Origin: Thermoleophilia bacterium
Lineage (GTDB): Bacteria > Actinomycetota > Thermoleophilia > Miltoncostaeales > Miltoncostaeaceae
DNA length: 60,334 nt
Assembly (NCBI GenBank): GCA_009694365.1
Contig: SHVE01000011.1
Coordinates: 1-60,334 of the forward strand
Direction of reading: 5' to 3'
Part shown: one piece after another, positions 35,960 through 44,312 of the stretch
Layout: every line of letters starts with the position of its first letter
Numbering within the stretch: the stretch's first letter is position 1
Notes under the pieces: generated by a model
Told to the model about the DNA's origin: nothing
The model's database searches: none
What the model saw: the letters and a program-made list of their open reading frames with translations, nothing else
Made by a program: the position numbers and the translations under genes

Positions 35960-37132
35960 TCAGGTGTCGATGAGACGGGAGATCCTGCTCGCGGCCTCGA
36001 GGAGGCGATCGTCGGGCGTGGTGAGACTCATGCGTACGAAACCCTCGCCGCTGGCGCCGTACGCCGCGCCCGGGGTGATGACCACGGCCGCATCCTCCAA
36101 AACTCGCTCGGTGAACGACGCGGAGGTCTCCCCGTCCGGGACCCTCGCCCACACGTAGATGGCCCCCTTGGGGGGGGTCACGTCGAGGCCGATGGCGGTG
36201 AGGGCGTCCACGAGAATGTCGCGGCGGCGGCGGTAGACCTCGCACATCTCGGCAACGGATGCCTGATCACTGTCGAGCGCGGCCACGCTGGCCTCCTGGA
36301 CCGCCTCGAACATTCCGCTGTCCAGGTTCGTCTTGAGTTGCCAGTAGGCGGAGACGACCTCGGGATTACCCACCACGGCACCCGACCGCCATCCGGTCAT
36401 GTTGTACGTCTTGGACAATGAGAACACCTCGATGCCCACATCCTTCGCCCCGGGCGTGGCGAGGAACGAGGGGGCCACGTAACCGTCGTAGGTGATCTCG
36501 GAATACGCGTTGTCGTGGACGACGATGATGTCGTGCGCCCGGGCGAACGCCACGACCCGCTCGAAAAGGTCACCTTCGACCACGGCCCCCGTGGGGTTGT
36601 TCGGGTAGTTGAGGTACATGATGCGGGCGCGGTCACGCAGGTCGGCGGGGATCGCGTCGAGGTCGGGTTCGAATCCCAACCCGGGGATCAGTGGCATGGC
36701 CACTGGCTCGGCACCCACCAGAAGCGGTCCGTTCGTATAGACCGGATAGCCGGGATCACTGGCCAGCGCGACGTCGCCGGGGTCGAGCAGCGCGAGGTTC
36801 AGGTTTGCGATCGCCTCCTTCGCTCCCAGCGCCGGAATGATCTCGGTCGCCGGGTCGAGGTCCACTCCGAATCGTCGCGAATAGAACCCGGCCACCGCGT
36901 CACGGAACGACTCGCGACCGCGATTGCTCGGGTACTGGTGGGTGCCGGGGTCAGCGACGGCCGCCCGCATCCGCTCGATAACGAGGGGAGGGGTGGGGGT
37001 ATCGGGGTCACCGATCCCAAGGGAGATGATGTCGACGCCCGCCCGCCGCTTGTCGGCGATCTTCTGCTCGATTGCCGCGAACAGATACGGGGGGAGCATC
37101 CCCATTCGGGCCGCTCCGATTGGGCGGCTCAT
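35960..37132 (-). CDS. dapL: LL-diaminopimelate aminotransferase-type PLP enzyme
   Basis: 390 residues, class I/II aminotransferase. The PLP Lys lies in [39 protein letters not shown] and the start [21 protein letters not shown] with [13 protein letters not shown] are those of LL-diaminopimelate aminotransferases, which convert tetrahydrodipicolinate to LL-DAP directly. Its ATG overlaps the dapF stop (ATGA). The neighbour supports this substrate; a related aspartate or succinyl-DAP aminotransferase activity cannot be excluded. Confidence 0.85.
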   Translation of the reverse strand: MSRPIGAARMGMLPPYLFAAIEQKIADKRRAGVDIISLGIGDPDTPTPPLVIERMRAAVADPGTHQYPSNRGRESFRDAVAGFYSRRFGVDLDPATEIIPALGAKEAIANLNLALLDPGDVALASDPGYPVYTNGPLLVGAEPVAMPLIPGLGFEPDLDAIPADLRDRARIMYLNYPNNPTGAVVEGDLFERVVAFARAHDIIVVHDNAYSEITYDGYVAPSFLATPGAKDVGIEVFSLSKTYNMTGWRSGAVVGNPEVVSAYWQLKTNLDSGMFEAVQEASVAALDSDQASVAEMCEVYRRRRDILVDALTAIGLDVTPPKGAIYVWARVPDGETSASFTERVLEDAAVVITPGAAYGASGEGFVRMSLTTPDDRLLEAASRISRLIDT

Positions 37133-37944
37133 GCTGCCACCACACGTGAGGTGAGGTCAGCGGACATGCGTCCGTCATACACCGGCTCGGCCGGTCCGGT
37201 CATGGTGACCTCCAGATCGTCACGGACATCGATAATGAGGTCGCCACCGGCAAGGTGCACGGTGACGGGGCTGGTGGCACCGTCACGGCGGACCACGGCC
37301 ACGGCAGCCGCGCAGGCACCGGTTCCGCAGGCCATGGTCTCGCCCACGCCGCGTTCCCAAACACGCACGGTGATCTCCCCCGGCCCGTCGCGGCGGACGA
37401 ACTCCACGTTGGTGCGCTCGTGGAACCGCGGATCCACCTCGATCAGCGGGCCGAGGGTACGCACCACGGAGTCCGGGTCGTCATGCCGAACGATCACGTG
37501 GGGGTTGCCCATGGACACGCTCACCAGACGCACGTCGCCGGCATCGGTGGCGAGGGTTTCCTCGCCGTCCCCTGATGGGAACACCGCTGTCCCCATCTGA
37601 ACGGCGACGACCGACCCCTCCACCCTTACCCGGACAACCCCGGCACCGGTAAGGATGCATCCGTCGGCCGGAAGGCGGCCCGTCACGTCGAGATATCGGG
37701 CCACCATGCGGATCCCGTTGCCGCAAATCTCGGCGGTGCTGCCGTCAGGGTTCCACACCACCATCTCGGGCCCTCCGGTATTCATGCGAAGTTCGAGGAT
37801 GCCGTCGGCGGCGATCCCGAAGTGCGGGTCGCACACCACGCGCACACGGGCGGGTGTGATGGGAACCGGCCAGCCCTCCGCCTCGGTGACGATGTAGTCG
37901 TTCCCGAGGCCCTGCCACTTCTGAAATGGGATTCCGTCGGACAC
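37129..37944 (-). CDS. dapF: diaminopimelate epimerase
   Basis: 271 residues from GTG 37942-37944, giving the family start PFQKWQGLGNDYIV. The two catalytic cysteines are in EICGNGIRM and MACGTGACAAAV. It epimerises LL-DAP to meso-DAP, for lysine and peptidoglycan. An earlier ATG at 37984-37986 would overlap miaA and adds only basic residues. Confidence 0.93.
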   Translation of the reverse strand: MSDGIPFQKWQGLGNDYIVTEAEGWPVPITPARVRVVCDPHFGIAADGILELRMNTGGPEMVVWNPDGSTAEICGNGIRMVARYLDVTGRLPADGCILTGAGVVRVRVEGSVVAVQMGTAVFPSGDGEETLATDAGDVRLVSVSMGNPHVIVRHDDPDSVVRTLGPLIEVDPRFHERTNVEFVRRDGPGEITVRVWERGVGETMACGTGACAAAVAVVRRDGATSPVTVHLAGGDLIIDVRDDLEVTMTGPAEPVYDGRMSADLTSRVVAA

Positions 37945-37955
37945 GGGGCGGGAGG

Positions 37956-38885
37956 CTATCCCACGTCCCCGCGCGCGTGCCGCCACATCGCCACAAGCGC
38001 GGGGAGGGCATCGACGGCCGGATCATCCCCGAGGTCGAGCACCTCCGCCGGCGCAAGGCGCCGCATCCACGTCGCCTGCATCCGGGCGAGCCGCCGGGTA
38101 CGCGCACAGAGAACCTGTTCGAGGGAGTCTCGCGGCAGGTCCCCAGCCGCTACCGCGGCCACCTCCCGCATGCCGATAACCTGGGCCGGGCCACGGGCGA
38201 GGTCCGGGCGGGCGAGTGCGCGCGTGAGTTCGTCCACGAGACCCTCGTCAAGTTCACGGCGCACCCGGATGGCAATGAGGGCGTGCAGCACGGCCCGGGG
38301 CCGGTCCACCCCGACGAGCAGCGTGGGCAGACGATCGGGTGCGCTCCAGAGATCGTTGCCCAGCGCCTCCTCGCCGGCCACGCTCCGCTCTAGGGCACGG
38401 GCAAGGCGCCGGGGGTTCGCGCCGTCAATCCGTTCCGCCGCCCTGGGATCCCGGCGGCGGAGCTCCGCGAGGGCGGACGCGGTATCGACTGACAGGGTCT
38501 CGGCCCACGCCCGCACACCCGGATCGGGTGACGGGCGCATGTCGAGATCGGCGACCGCGCCCCGTAGATAGAGACCCGTTCCCCCGGCAACGATCGGCAC
38601 CCGGTCACGCCCGAGAACATCGTCGATCACCGAGTGGGCGCGATGCGCGTAATCCCCGGGGTTCGAGTTGTCGGAGAGCGCAAGATCGCCGACCAGGTGA
38701 TACGGCACGTCGTCCCGCTCTGACGGACGCGGGGCGTCGGACGCGATCTCGAGCCCCAGATACCGCTGGAACGGGTCCGCGACAACGATCTCCCCGCCCA
38801 CCTCACGCGCGAAGACATGCGCGAGCGCGCTCTTTCCGGTCGCCGTCGGCCCGAACAGGGCCAGAACCTGAGGACGGTCGATCAG
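37956..38885 (-). CDS. miaA: tRNA dimethylallyltransferase, probable CTG start
   Basis: 309 residues if begun at CTG 38883-38885. The enzyme transfers an isopentenyl group to A37 of tRNAs. The P-loop LALFGPTATGKSALAHVF comes at residues ~7-24, followed by VVADPFQRYLGLEIASDAP, VGGTGLYLRGAV and the RRDPRAAERIDGANPRRL region. No ATG, GTG or TTG exists between an in-frame stop and the P-loop; a GTG at 38799-38801 would delete the P-loop. The CTG overlaps the miaB TGA as CTGA, mirroring the ATGA/GTGA couplings used elsewhere here. Confidence 0.88.
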   Translation of the reverse strand: MIDRPQVLALFGPTATGKSALAHVFAREVGGEIVVADPFQRYLGLEIASDAPRPSERDDVPYHLVGDLALSDNSNPGDYAHRAHSVIDDVLGRDRVPIVAGGTGLYLRGAVADLDMRPSPDPGVRAWAETLSVDTASALAELRRRDPRAAERIDGANPRRLARALERSVAGEEALGNDLWSAPDRLPTLLVGVDRPRAVLHALIAIRVRRELDEGLVDELTRALARPDLARGPAQVIGMREVAAVAAGDLPRDSLEQVLCARTRRLARMQATWMRRLAPAEVLDLGDDPAVDALPALVAMWRHARGDVG

Positions 38886-40216
38886 ACTGTTCCGACGAGG
38901 TCACCCACCTGCGCCATCCGACCCGACAGCGTGGTGGATGTCGAACGCTCGATGAGGACCGGCACGATGCGACCCGGATCCGACTGCCCGGAGAAGTTGA
39001 CCGTGACGTTGTGGGTGGTGCGCCCACTCATGCGCGTGTCATCCGTACGGGACGGCCCCTCCACGAGCACGTCGCAAACGGTCCCCACGTGGCGCTGAAG
39101 CCGCGTACGGGCCGTCGCCTGAACCACATCCACGAGGGCACCGATGCGCGCACTCTTGACCTCGGGCGACACGTCGTCGTCCATCGTCTCCCCGGCCTCG
39201 GTACCGGGACGGGGCGAGTAGACGAAGGTGTACGCGCCGTCGTACCCCACTTCCGTGACCAGCGACAGCGTCTCGGCGAAATCCGCATCGCTCTCCCCGG
39301 GGAACCCGACGATCAAATCGGTCGTGAGGGCGATGTCGGGCACCTCCGCACGAATGCGGTCCACCAACTGAAGGTAGCGCCCACGGTCGTAGGTACGCCG
39401 CATCGCCTTGAGCGTACGACTCGACCCAGACTGGGCGGGAAGATGGATGTGGTGGCACACCTCGGGCACATCCCGATGCACGGCGATCACGTCGTCGCGG
39501 ATGTCCTTAGGATGGGGGCTCGTGTATCGGACCCGCTCGATTCCATCGACCGCTGCCGCCGCCCGCAGCAAGTCCGCGAATCCGATTCGATCGGCGGCCG
39601 GGAGGTCGCGGCCGTACGCGTTCACATTCTGACCCAGCAGGGTCACCTCCACCACTCCATCCGACGCCTGTACGCGGATCTCATCCAGTACGTCACGGTG
39701 CGGGCGGCTGCTCTCCCGACCACGGACGGTCGGAACGATGCAGTACGAGCACACGCAGTTACACCCCACCGAGATCTGAACCCACGCCTGGTGGTCCCGT
39801 TCACGCAGCGACGGCAAGTCGCCGCTGAACCGACCGTCGAACGTGAATGCCCCAACCGCCGAAATGCGCTCCCGGGCGAGGAGTTCGCCCATCCGGTTCA
39901 TCTCGCCCGGACCGAATGCGATGTCCACAAACGGGAAGTCGCGGAAGACCGCCTGCTTCTGGCTCTGCGCCCAACACCCCCCCACCGCGATCACGACATC
40001 CGGGCGCTCGCGCTTGATGCGCTTTGCCTCACCCAGGTTGCCCATGAATCGGTCATCCGCAGATCCGCGGATGGTGCAGGTGTTGAACAGGATGAGGTCC
40101 GCAATCTCGCGATCGTGAGCCTCCTCGTACCCGAGGGTCTGGAGGACGCCACGCATGTGCTCTGAGTCATGGGCGTTCATCTGGCACCCGAAGGTGGTCA
40201 GGTGGTACCGGGGCAT
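38882..40216 (-). CDS. miaB: tRNA-2-methylthio-N6-dimethylallyladenosine synthase
   Basis: 444 residues from ATG 40214-40216. UPF0004 domain with TTFGCQMNAHDSEHM and NTCTIRG cysteines, radical SAM domain with CNCVCSYCIVPTVRG (CxxxCxxC), and a C-terminal TRAM domain. It thiomethylates i6A37, so it acts after MiaA, with which it is coupled. Longer frames upstream to 40582 are not family-like. Confidence 0.95.
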   Translation of the reverse strand: MPRYHLTTFGCQMNAHDSEHMRGVLQTLGYEEAHDREIADLILFNTCTIRGSADDRFMGNLGEAKRIKRERPDVVIAVGGCWAQSQKQAVFRDFPFVDIAFGPGEMNRMGELLARERISAVGAFTFDGRFSGDLPSLRERDHQAWVQISVGCNCVCSYCIVPTVRGRESSRPHRDVLDEIRVQASDGVVEVTLLGQNVNAYGRDLPAADRIGFADLLRAAAAVDGIERVRYTSPHPKDIRDDVIAVHRDVPEVCHHIHLPAQSGSSRTLKAMRRTYDRGRYLQLVDRIRAEVPDIALTTDLIVGFPGESDADFAETLSLVTEVGYDGAYTFVYSPRPGTEAGETMDDDVSPEVKSARIGALVDVVQATARTRLQRHVGTVCDVLVEGPSRTDDTRMSGRTTHNVTVNFSGQSDPGRIVPVLIERSTSTTLSGRMAQVGDLVGTV

Positions 40217-40362
40217 AATCGGTGATCGTAGTCGGCCCCGGCCGTGGGCCGACGGTGGACAAAGGAACAACCGGTGTAGTCGTTCGGACGGCCCCGACCG
40301 CCCGGTGCGGGTGGGCGGTGACACGACCGGTGATCCTCGTCGCTGCCCGGCCGTGGGGTGAT

Positions 40363-40406
40363 CCCCGGTCCCCGGCCGTTGGGTGATCATCGGCCGGGGA
40401 CCGGGG
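40363..40406 (-). terminator. perfect 16-base inverted repeat between recA and miaB
   Basis: Arms 40363-40378 and 40391-40406 are exact reverse complements of 16 bases (CCCCGGTCCCCGGCCG) with a 12-base loop TTGGGTGATCAT. It starts 11 bases past the recA stop in the direction of recA transcription. No T-tract follows, so it may be a factor-independent terminator without U-tract, or an RNA-stability hairpin. The left neighbour CGGCCGTGGGGTGATC is a near copy of the left arm plus loop (CGGCCGTTGGGTGATC). Confidence 0.6.
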
Positions 40407-40416
40407 AACGGGGATC

Positions 40417-42042
40417 TCAGGCGGCTGCGACCTCCGTCGTGGTCTCCACAACGGTCCCGGAGTCCTCGGCGATGGATGCCGCCCCACCATTCGCCTCTGC
40501 GGCGCGGGCGGCCTCGGCCTTGGACGCGAGGGTGGTACCCCGCGCCGGCGCGGGCGTGATGCCGGCGGCCGTGCGAATGCAAGTCTCGATCTCGTCCGCT
40601 AGGTCCGTGTGCTCGATGAGGAAAGCGCGGGCCGCGTTACGGCCCTGCCCGAGCCGGTCGTCGCCGAACGAGAAGTACGAACCGCTCTTGGTGACGATGT
40701 CGTACTCGATGCCCAGATCGATGAGCGACCCCTCGCGGGACACTCCCTCGCCGTAGAGGATGTCGAACTCGGCCTGCCGGAAGGGCGGGGCGACCTTGTT
40801 CTTGACCACTTTGACGCGGACCCGACTTCCGATGACCTCGGCGCCGTCCTTCAGATTCTCGATGCGGCGCACGTCCAGACGGATCGTCGAATAGAACTTG
40901 AGTGCACGGCCCCCCGGTGTTGTCTCCGGTGAGTTGTGCACCGCGACCCCGTCGACGAGATACGTGTGGTTGCCCTCGACCTCCATGTCGAAGCGGCGCA
41001 TGTCGCGGAGGCCCGTGACCGTCTCGACCCCGAGCACGTAGGCGCGCGATGCCCTGAGGCCACCGTCGCTCACATCGGGCGCGCGATGTTCGGCCCCCGC
41101 CGTCCCCACCAGAACGCGCTCGGAAGTCCGCGTCGGCTCGCTGGCGAACACCTCCATGCCCGGATGCAGATCCCCGGCCGGAATCTCCCCGATCGGCGTG
41201 ATGATGATGTGGTTCGGGGTGCAGGTGAGCACGCGATCTCCGTCCCCACCCGAGATCCGGATGCGGAGGAAGTTCTCGGCGAGACCGTTGTCGTACCAGT
41301 TGACCACGCGGCGTGGCTCAACTCGACCCGTCGCGGGATCAAGCGACATGACCTCCACCGGGAGGCGGTCCGACACGATTCGCCCGATCGGCATCGTGGT
41401 GCCGTCCGCCAGCAGAATCGGGGCGTCATGGTGGAAGCATCCGAACATCACGCCGATCTTCTCGCGCAACTGGTTCGTGAATACGCAGATGGTGCCCGCG
41501 CGGTTGAGGGTTCCCGCGAGCTTTCGCAGCGCCTGCGACATGAGTCGCGCCTGCAGCCCCATGTGGGTGTCCCCCATTTCACCCTCGATCTCCGCCTTCG
41601 GCACGAGGGCCGCCACGGAGTCGATGGCCACGATGTCGAGGGATCCGGACCGAACTAGGAGGTCGGCGATCTCAAGTGCCTGCTCGCCGTGGTCGGGTTG
41701 CGACACCAGCAGTTCATCCGTGTTGACCCCGATGCGGCGCGCATAGGCCGGGTCGAGTGAGTGCTCCGCGTCGATGAATGCTGCGAGTCCACCACGTTTC
41801 TGCGCCTGGGCCATGACGTGGTAGAGGAGCGTGGTTTTACCGGATGCCTCCGGGCCGAAGATTTCCACGATGCGACCCCGGGGGAGGCCACCGATCCCGA
41901 GCGCGATGTCCAACGCGAGGGACCCGGTGGGCACGTAGTCGATGTCGGAAAGGGGCATGTCGCCCATCCGCATGATCGAGCCCTTGCCAAACTGCTTCTC
42001 GATCTGCGCAACCGCCGAACTCAGCGCCTCAGTCCTATCCAC
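40417..42042 (-). CDS. recA: recombinase RecA, interrupted by an intein
   Basis: 541 residues from GTG 42040-42042; AGGGGG lies 7 bases upstream. The RecA core has Walker A GPEASGKT (63-70), [14 protein letters not shown], and [14 protein letters not shown] after the insert, then DNA-binding and C-terminal regions, ending in an unrelated acidic Ala/Thr-rich tail. Removing 202-370 leaves a normal RecA of 372 residues. The product must be spliced to be active. A LexA-type site lies 88 bases upstream of the start. Confidence 0.95.
   Translation of the reverse strand: MDRTEALSSAVAQIEKQFGKGSIMRMGDMPLSDIDYVPTGSLALDIALGIGGLPRGRIVEIFGPEASGKTTLLYHVMAQAQKRGGLAAFIDAEHSLDPAYARRIGVNTDELLVSQPDHGEQALEIADLLVRSGSLDIVAIDSVAALVPKAEIEGEMGDTHMGLQARLMSQALRKLAGTLNRAGTICVFTNQLREKIGVMFGCFHHDAPILLADGTTMPIGRIVSDRLPVEVMSLDPATGRVEPRRVVNWYDNGLAENFLRIRISGGDGDRVLTCTPNHIIITPIGEIPAGDLHPGMEVFASEPTRTSERVLVGTAGAEHRAPDVSDGGLRASRAYVLGVETVTGLRDMRRFDMEVEGNHTYLVDGVAVHNSPETTPGGRALKFYSTIRLDVRRIENLKDGAEVIGSRVRVKVVKNKVAPPFRQAEFDILYGEGVSREGSLIDLGIEYDIVTKSGSYFSFGDDRLGQGRNAARAFLIEHTDLADEIETCIRTAAGITPAPARGTTLASKAEAARAAEANGGAASIAEDSGTVVETTTEVAAA
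40933..41439 (-). mobile_element. RecA mini-intein, 169 residues, no homing endonuclease
   Basis: Residues 202-370 of RecA. Starts at C202 after MFG, with block [20 protein letters not shown]; block [13 protein letters not shown] has the Thr and His (T275, H278); the end [21 protein letters not shown] carries blocks F and G with the terminal His-Asn. The +1 extein residue is Ser. All splicing residues are present, and there is no LAGLIDADG or other endonuclease between them. The insertion point (MFG before SPETT) is that of the Mycobacterium leprae RecA intein. Confidence 0.93.
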
Positions 42043-42243
42043 CGTCCATCCCCCTGTGCCTGGCCCCGTGGGGCCTCGAATCGTCGTCGCAGAACGGACA
42101 GGACCCTAACGGCCCGTCCGGCGTATCGAGAACATATGTTCGCATGTGGTCCGGATGTTCCTTCCCACGGACCGCGAACCTACGGGGGACACGCGCATGC
42201 GGGCACCACGGACCGTTCCACTTCGCGCGCGGACGCGTCGCCC
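42043..42243. promoter_or_regulatory. recA-cinA intergenic region
   Basis: About 200 bases with no gene. It holds the SOS box at 42130-42141 and the recA leader. No -10 or -35 element stands out, and cinA ends to the right at 42244, so it is only the recA promoter region. Confidence 0.6.
42130..42141. promoter_or_regulatory. SOS box (LexA operator) upstream of recA
   Basis: GAACATATGTTC is a perfect palindrome matching the Gram-positive LexA consensus GAAC-N4-GTTC, flanked by G. It lies 88 bases upstream of the recA start codon. Repression by LexA and DNA-damage induction are expected. Confidence 0.85.
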
Positions 42244-43485
42244 TCAGGCCCCGATGACCTCGCGCAACAGGTGCAGTGCCATCGTGGAGGCCGACGCGCG
42301 TATGCGCTCCCGATCACCGGGGAGGTGCAGCTCTCGGGCGGTGGCGACGTTCGGCCCCGACACCCCCACGAACACAAGCCCCACCGGCTTGTCGGGAGTG
42401 CCACCCCCCGGCCCGGCGATACCGGTGATCGCCACGCCCCATGCCGACCCCACGGCCACTCGGACACCAGCGGCCATGGCGATGGCGCACGGGGCCGATA
42501 CCGCGCCGTGCAGCTGGATCACGTCGGGTGGGACCCCGAGCAACGCTTCCTTCACGGCATCGTCGTACGCCACGATCCCCCCCCGGTACCACGCGCTCGC
42601 ACCCGGAACGCGAGTCAGGCGTGCCCCCACCGATCCCCCGGTACACGACTCCGCCGTGGCGACGGTCTCGCCCCTCGCAACGAGGGCCCGCCCGATCACT
42701 TCCTCGACCTCGCTCCCGTCTGTGGAGACAACGGCACCGGGGAACGCCGCCTTGAGAATCCTGACGAACGAATCCGCGGCCGGGCCAGCGGGACGAACGG
42801 TCACGTCGAGTTCGCCCGGGCGCGCGCACACCCCCACATCAAGACCCATGCCCTCCGGCGGATGGACCCGCAGGATCTCGATGATGTCCGCCTCCACCAC
42901 GCCCGACATGCGGACCTCGATCGGCCCGTGGGCCGAGTCTCGGCCGATTATTCCCGCGACGGGCGGCGTCGCGCAGGCCGACTGAAAGGACGCCATACAC
43001 TCCCACGGGGGGCCGGGCAGCACTACGACAACGGTCCCCCCGGATGTGAGGACCACCCCCGGTGCGGTCCCGGGGGGGCTTAGTACCAGAGCGCCCTCGG
43101 GTACCGTCGCCTGCTTGCGTATCCCCACCGCTCTCGTCCCGGGCTGGCCTCGGGCCGGAACGGATCCCATGGCCAGGATCACCATCGCCTCAGCATCCTG
43201 GTCGACATGAAGCGGGCGGCCCACCGCGAGGGCCACGGCCTCCATGGTGCGATCGTCGTGCGTGGGACCGAGCCCTCCGGTGGTCACCACGAGATCCACC
43301 CCCAGTCCGCACGCCTCAGCGACCGCAGATCGGATTTCTCCCACACCGTCGCCCACCACCGTGACACGAACGATTTCGACACCCGCGGCCACGAGACGGG
43401 CGGCCACCGACGCGCCATTCCGATCTCGCACCCGTCCCTCCAACACCTCGGTTCCGGTCACGACGATCGCCGCCGTGGCAGGCAT
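42244..43485 (-). CDS. cinA: CinA family competence/damage-inducible protein
   Basis: 413 residues from ATG 43483-43485. An N-terminal MoaB/MogA-like domain (IVVTGTEVLEGRVRDRN, VDLVVTTGGLGPTHDD) is joined to a C-terminal CinA/PncC amidohydrolase domain (TVATAESCTGGSVGARL, GVAITGIAGPGGGTPDKPVG). Related enzymes deamidate nicotinamide mononucleotide in NAD recycling. Proximity to recA is conserved in many Gram-positives. It overlaps the next gene upstream by TGATG. Confidence 0.92.
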   Translation of the reverse strand: MPATAAIVVTGTEVLEGRVRDRNGASVAARLVAAGVEIVRVTVVGDGVGEIRSAVAEACGLGVDLVVTTGGLGPTHDDRTMEAVALAVGRPLHVDQDAEAMVILAMGSVPARGQPGTRAVGIRKQATVPEGALVLSPPGTAPGVVLTSGGTVVVVLPGPPWECMASFQSACATPPVAGIIGRDSAHGPIEVRMSGVVEADIIEILRVHPPEGMGLDVGVCARPGELDVTVRPAGPAADSFVRILKAAFPGAVVSTDGSEVEEVIGRALVARGETVATAESCTGGSVGARLTRVPGASAWYRGGIVAYDDAVKEALLGVPPDVIQLHGAVSAPCAIAMAAGVRVAVGSAWGVAITGIAGPGGGTPDKPVGLVFVGVSGPNVATARELHLPGDRERIRASASTMALHLLREVIGA

Positions 43486-44204
43486 CAGCCCGCCGGCAGG
43501 CGCTCGGCGCCGGAGCGGGATATAACGAAGGTTCCGGTGCCGCCGGTGATCCGGAGGGGCGAGCCATTGAGAGTCACCGCGATCGCCGCCGGGTTGCCCA
43601 TGCGCACCCAAGCGAACTTCGTAATGATGAACCGGTGCGTCGCACCCGGCACGAGGACACCGCTATAGACGGTGGCCCCTGTTTCGGACCCTCGCCGCAC
43701 CTCAAGGTAGGCGCCCTGTTGTCCCCGGCCGGTGAACCTGATGTCCATGGCGGCCGTTGTCGGCCTAGGCGTCGTGGACGTGCGCACTTCGGGGACCACT
43801 GATGACGGCGGGACGGAGGTCGTGCCCCCGACGCCCATCCAACCGAGAAGGGCAATGCCCATGACGCCACCGATCGCGAGCCACAGCAGTTTCGCTTCAC
43901 GCCGACGCGGTCGGCCATCCGCCCGGCGCTGGGCGCGACGACGCCCGTCGGACGAGATGGCCAGCAACAGGTCTCCGTAGCGGGACTCGTATTCATCGAG
44001 GGCGAGTAACGGGTCGAGGCCCAGATACGTGGTGTACGCCCGGAGGAACCCGCGTACGTACGACGGATCCGGGAGACGGTCGAACTGCTCGTCCTCCATC
44101 GCTCGGAGGTAACGCACCCGGATCCGGGTGCCAGCTTCGGCAGTCGGAAAGTCGATGCCCTGGCGTACCCGGGCGTTCTTGAGGCTGTTACCGATCTCAT
44201 ACAT
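43485..44204 (-). CDS. RodZ-like cytoskeletal/HTH membrane protein
   Basis: 239 residues. An N-terminal HTH_25-type domain (GNSLKNARVRQGI, LRAMEDEQFDRLPDPSYVRGFLRAYTTYLG), a basic patch (RRRAQRRADGRPRRRE), one transmembrane helix (LLWLAIGGVMGIALLGWMGV), a Thr/Pro-rich linker, and a C-terminal DUF4115-like beta domain (GAYLEVRRGSETGATVYSGVL). This is the layout of RodZ, which links MreB to the envelope. It lies between ftsK and cinA as in other actinobacteria and Firmicutes. Confidence 0.85.
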   Translation of the reverse strand: MYEIGNSLKNARVRQGIDFPTAEAGTRIRVRYLRAMEDEQFDRLPDPSYVRGFLRAYTTYLGLDPLLALDEYESRYGDLLLAISSDGRRRAQRRADGRPRRREAKLLWLAIGGVMGIALLGWMGVGGTTSVPPSSVVPEVRTSTTPRPTTAAMDIRFTGRGQQGAYLEVRRGSETGATVYSGVLVPGATHRFIITKFAWVRMGNPAAIAVTLNGSPLRITGGTGTFVISRSGAERLPAG

Positions 44205-44312
44205 ACATAGGTGGAATCCCCGCCCGTCGCGCTGCAGGGCGACGCTAGCACCCCCCGGTACCCAAACGAGATCGGGGCACCCAGTACGGGGCTCGACACG
44301 TCGAGGGTGCGG

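Noticed and set aside
37956-38801. miaA read from GTG 38799-38801
   Set aside because: It would remove the conserved P-loop GPTATGKS present just upstream in the same frame.
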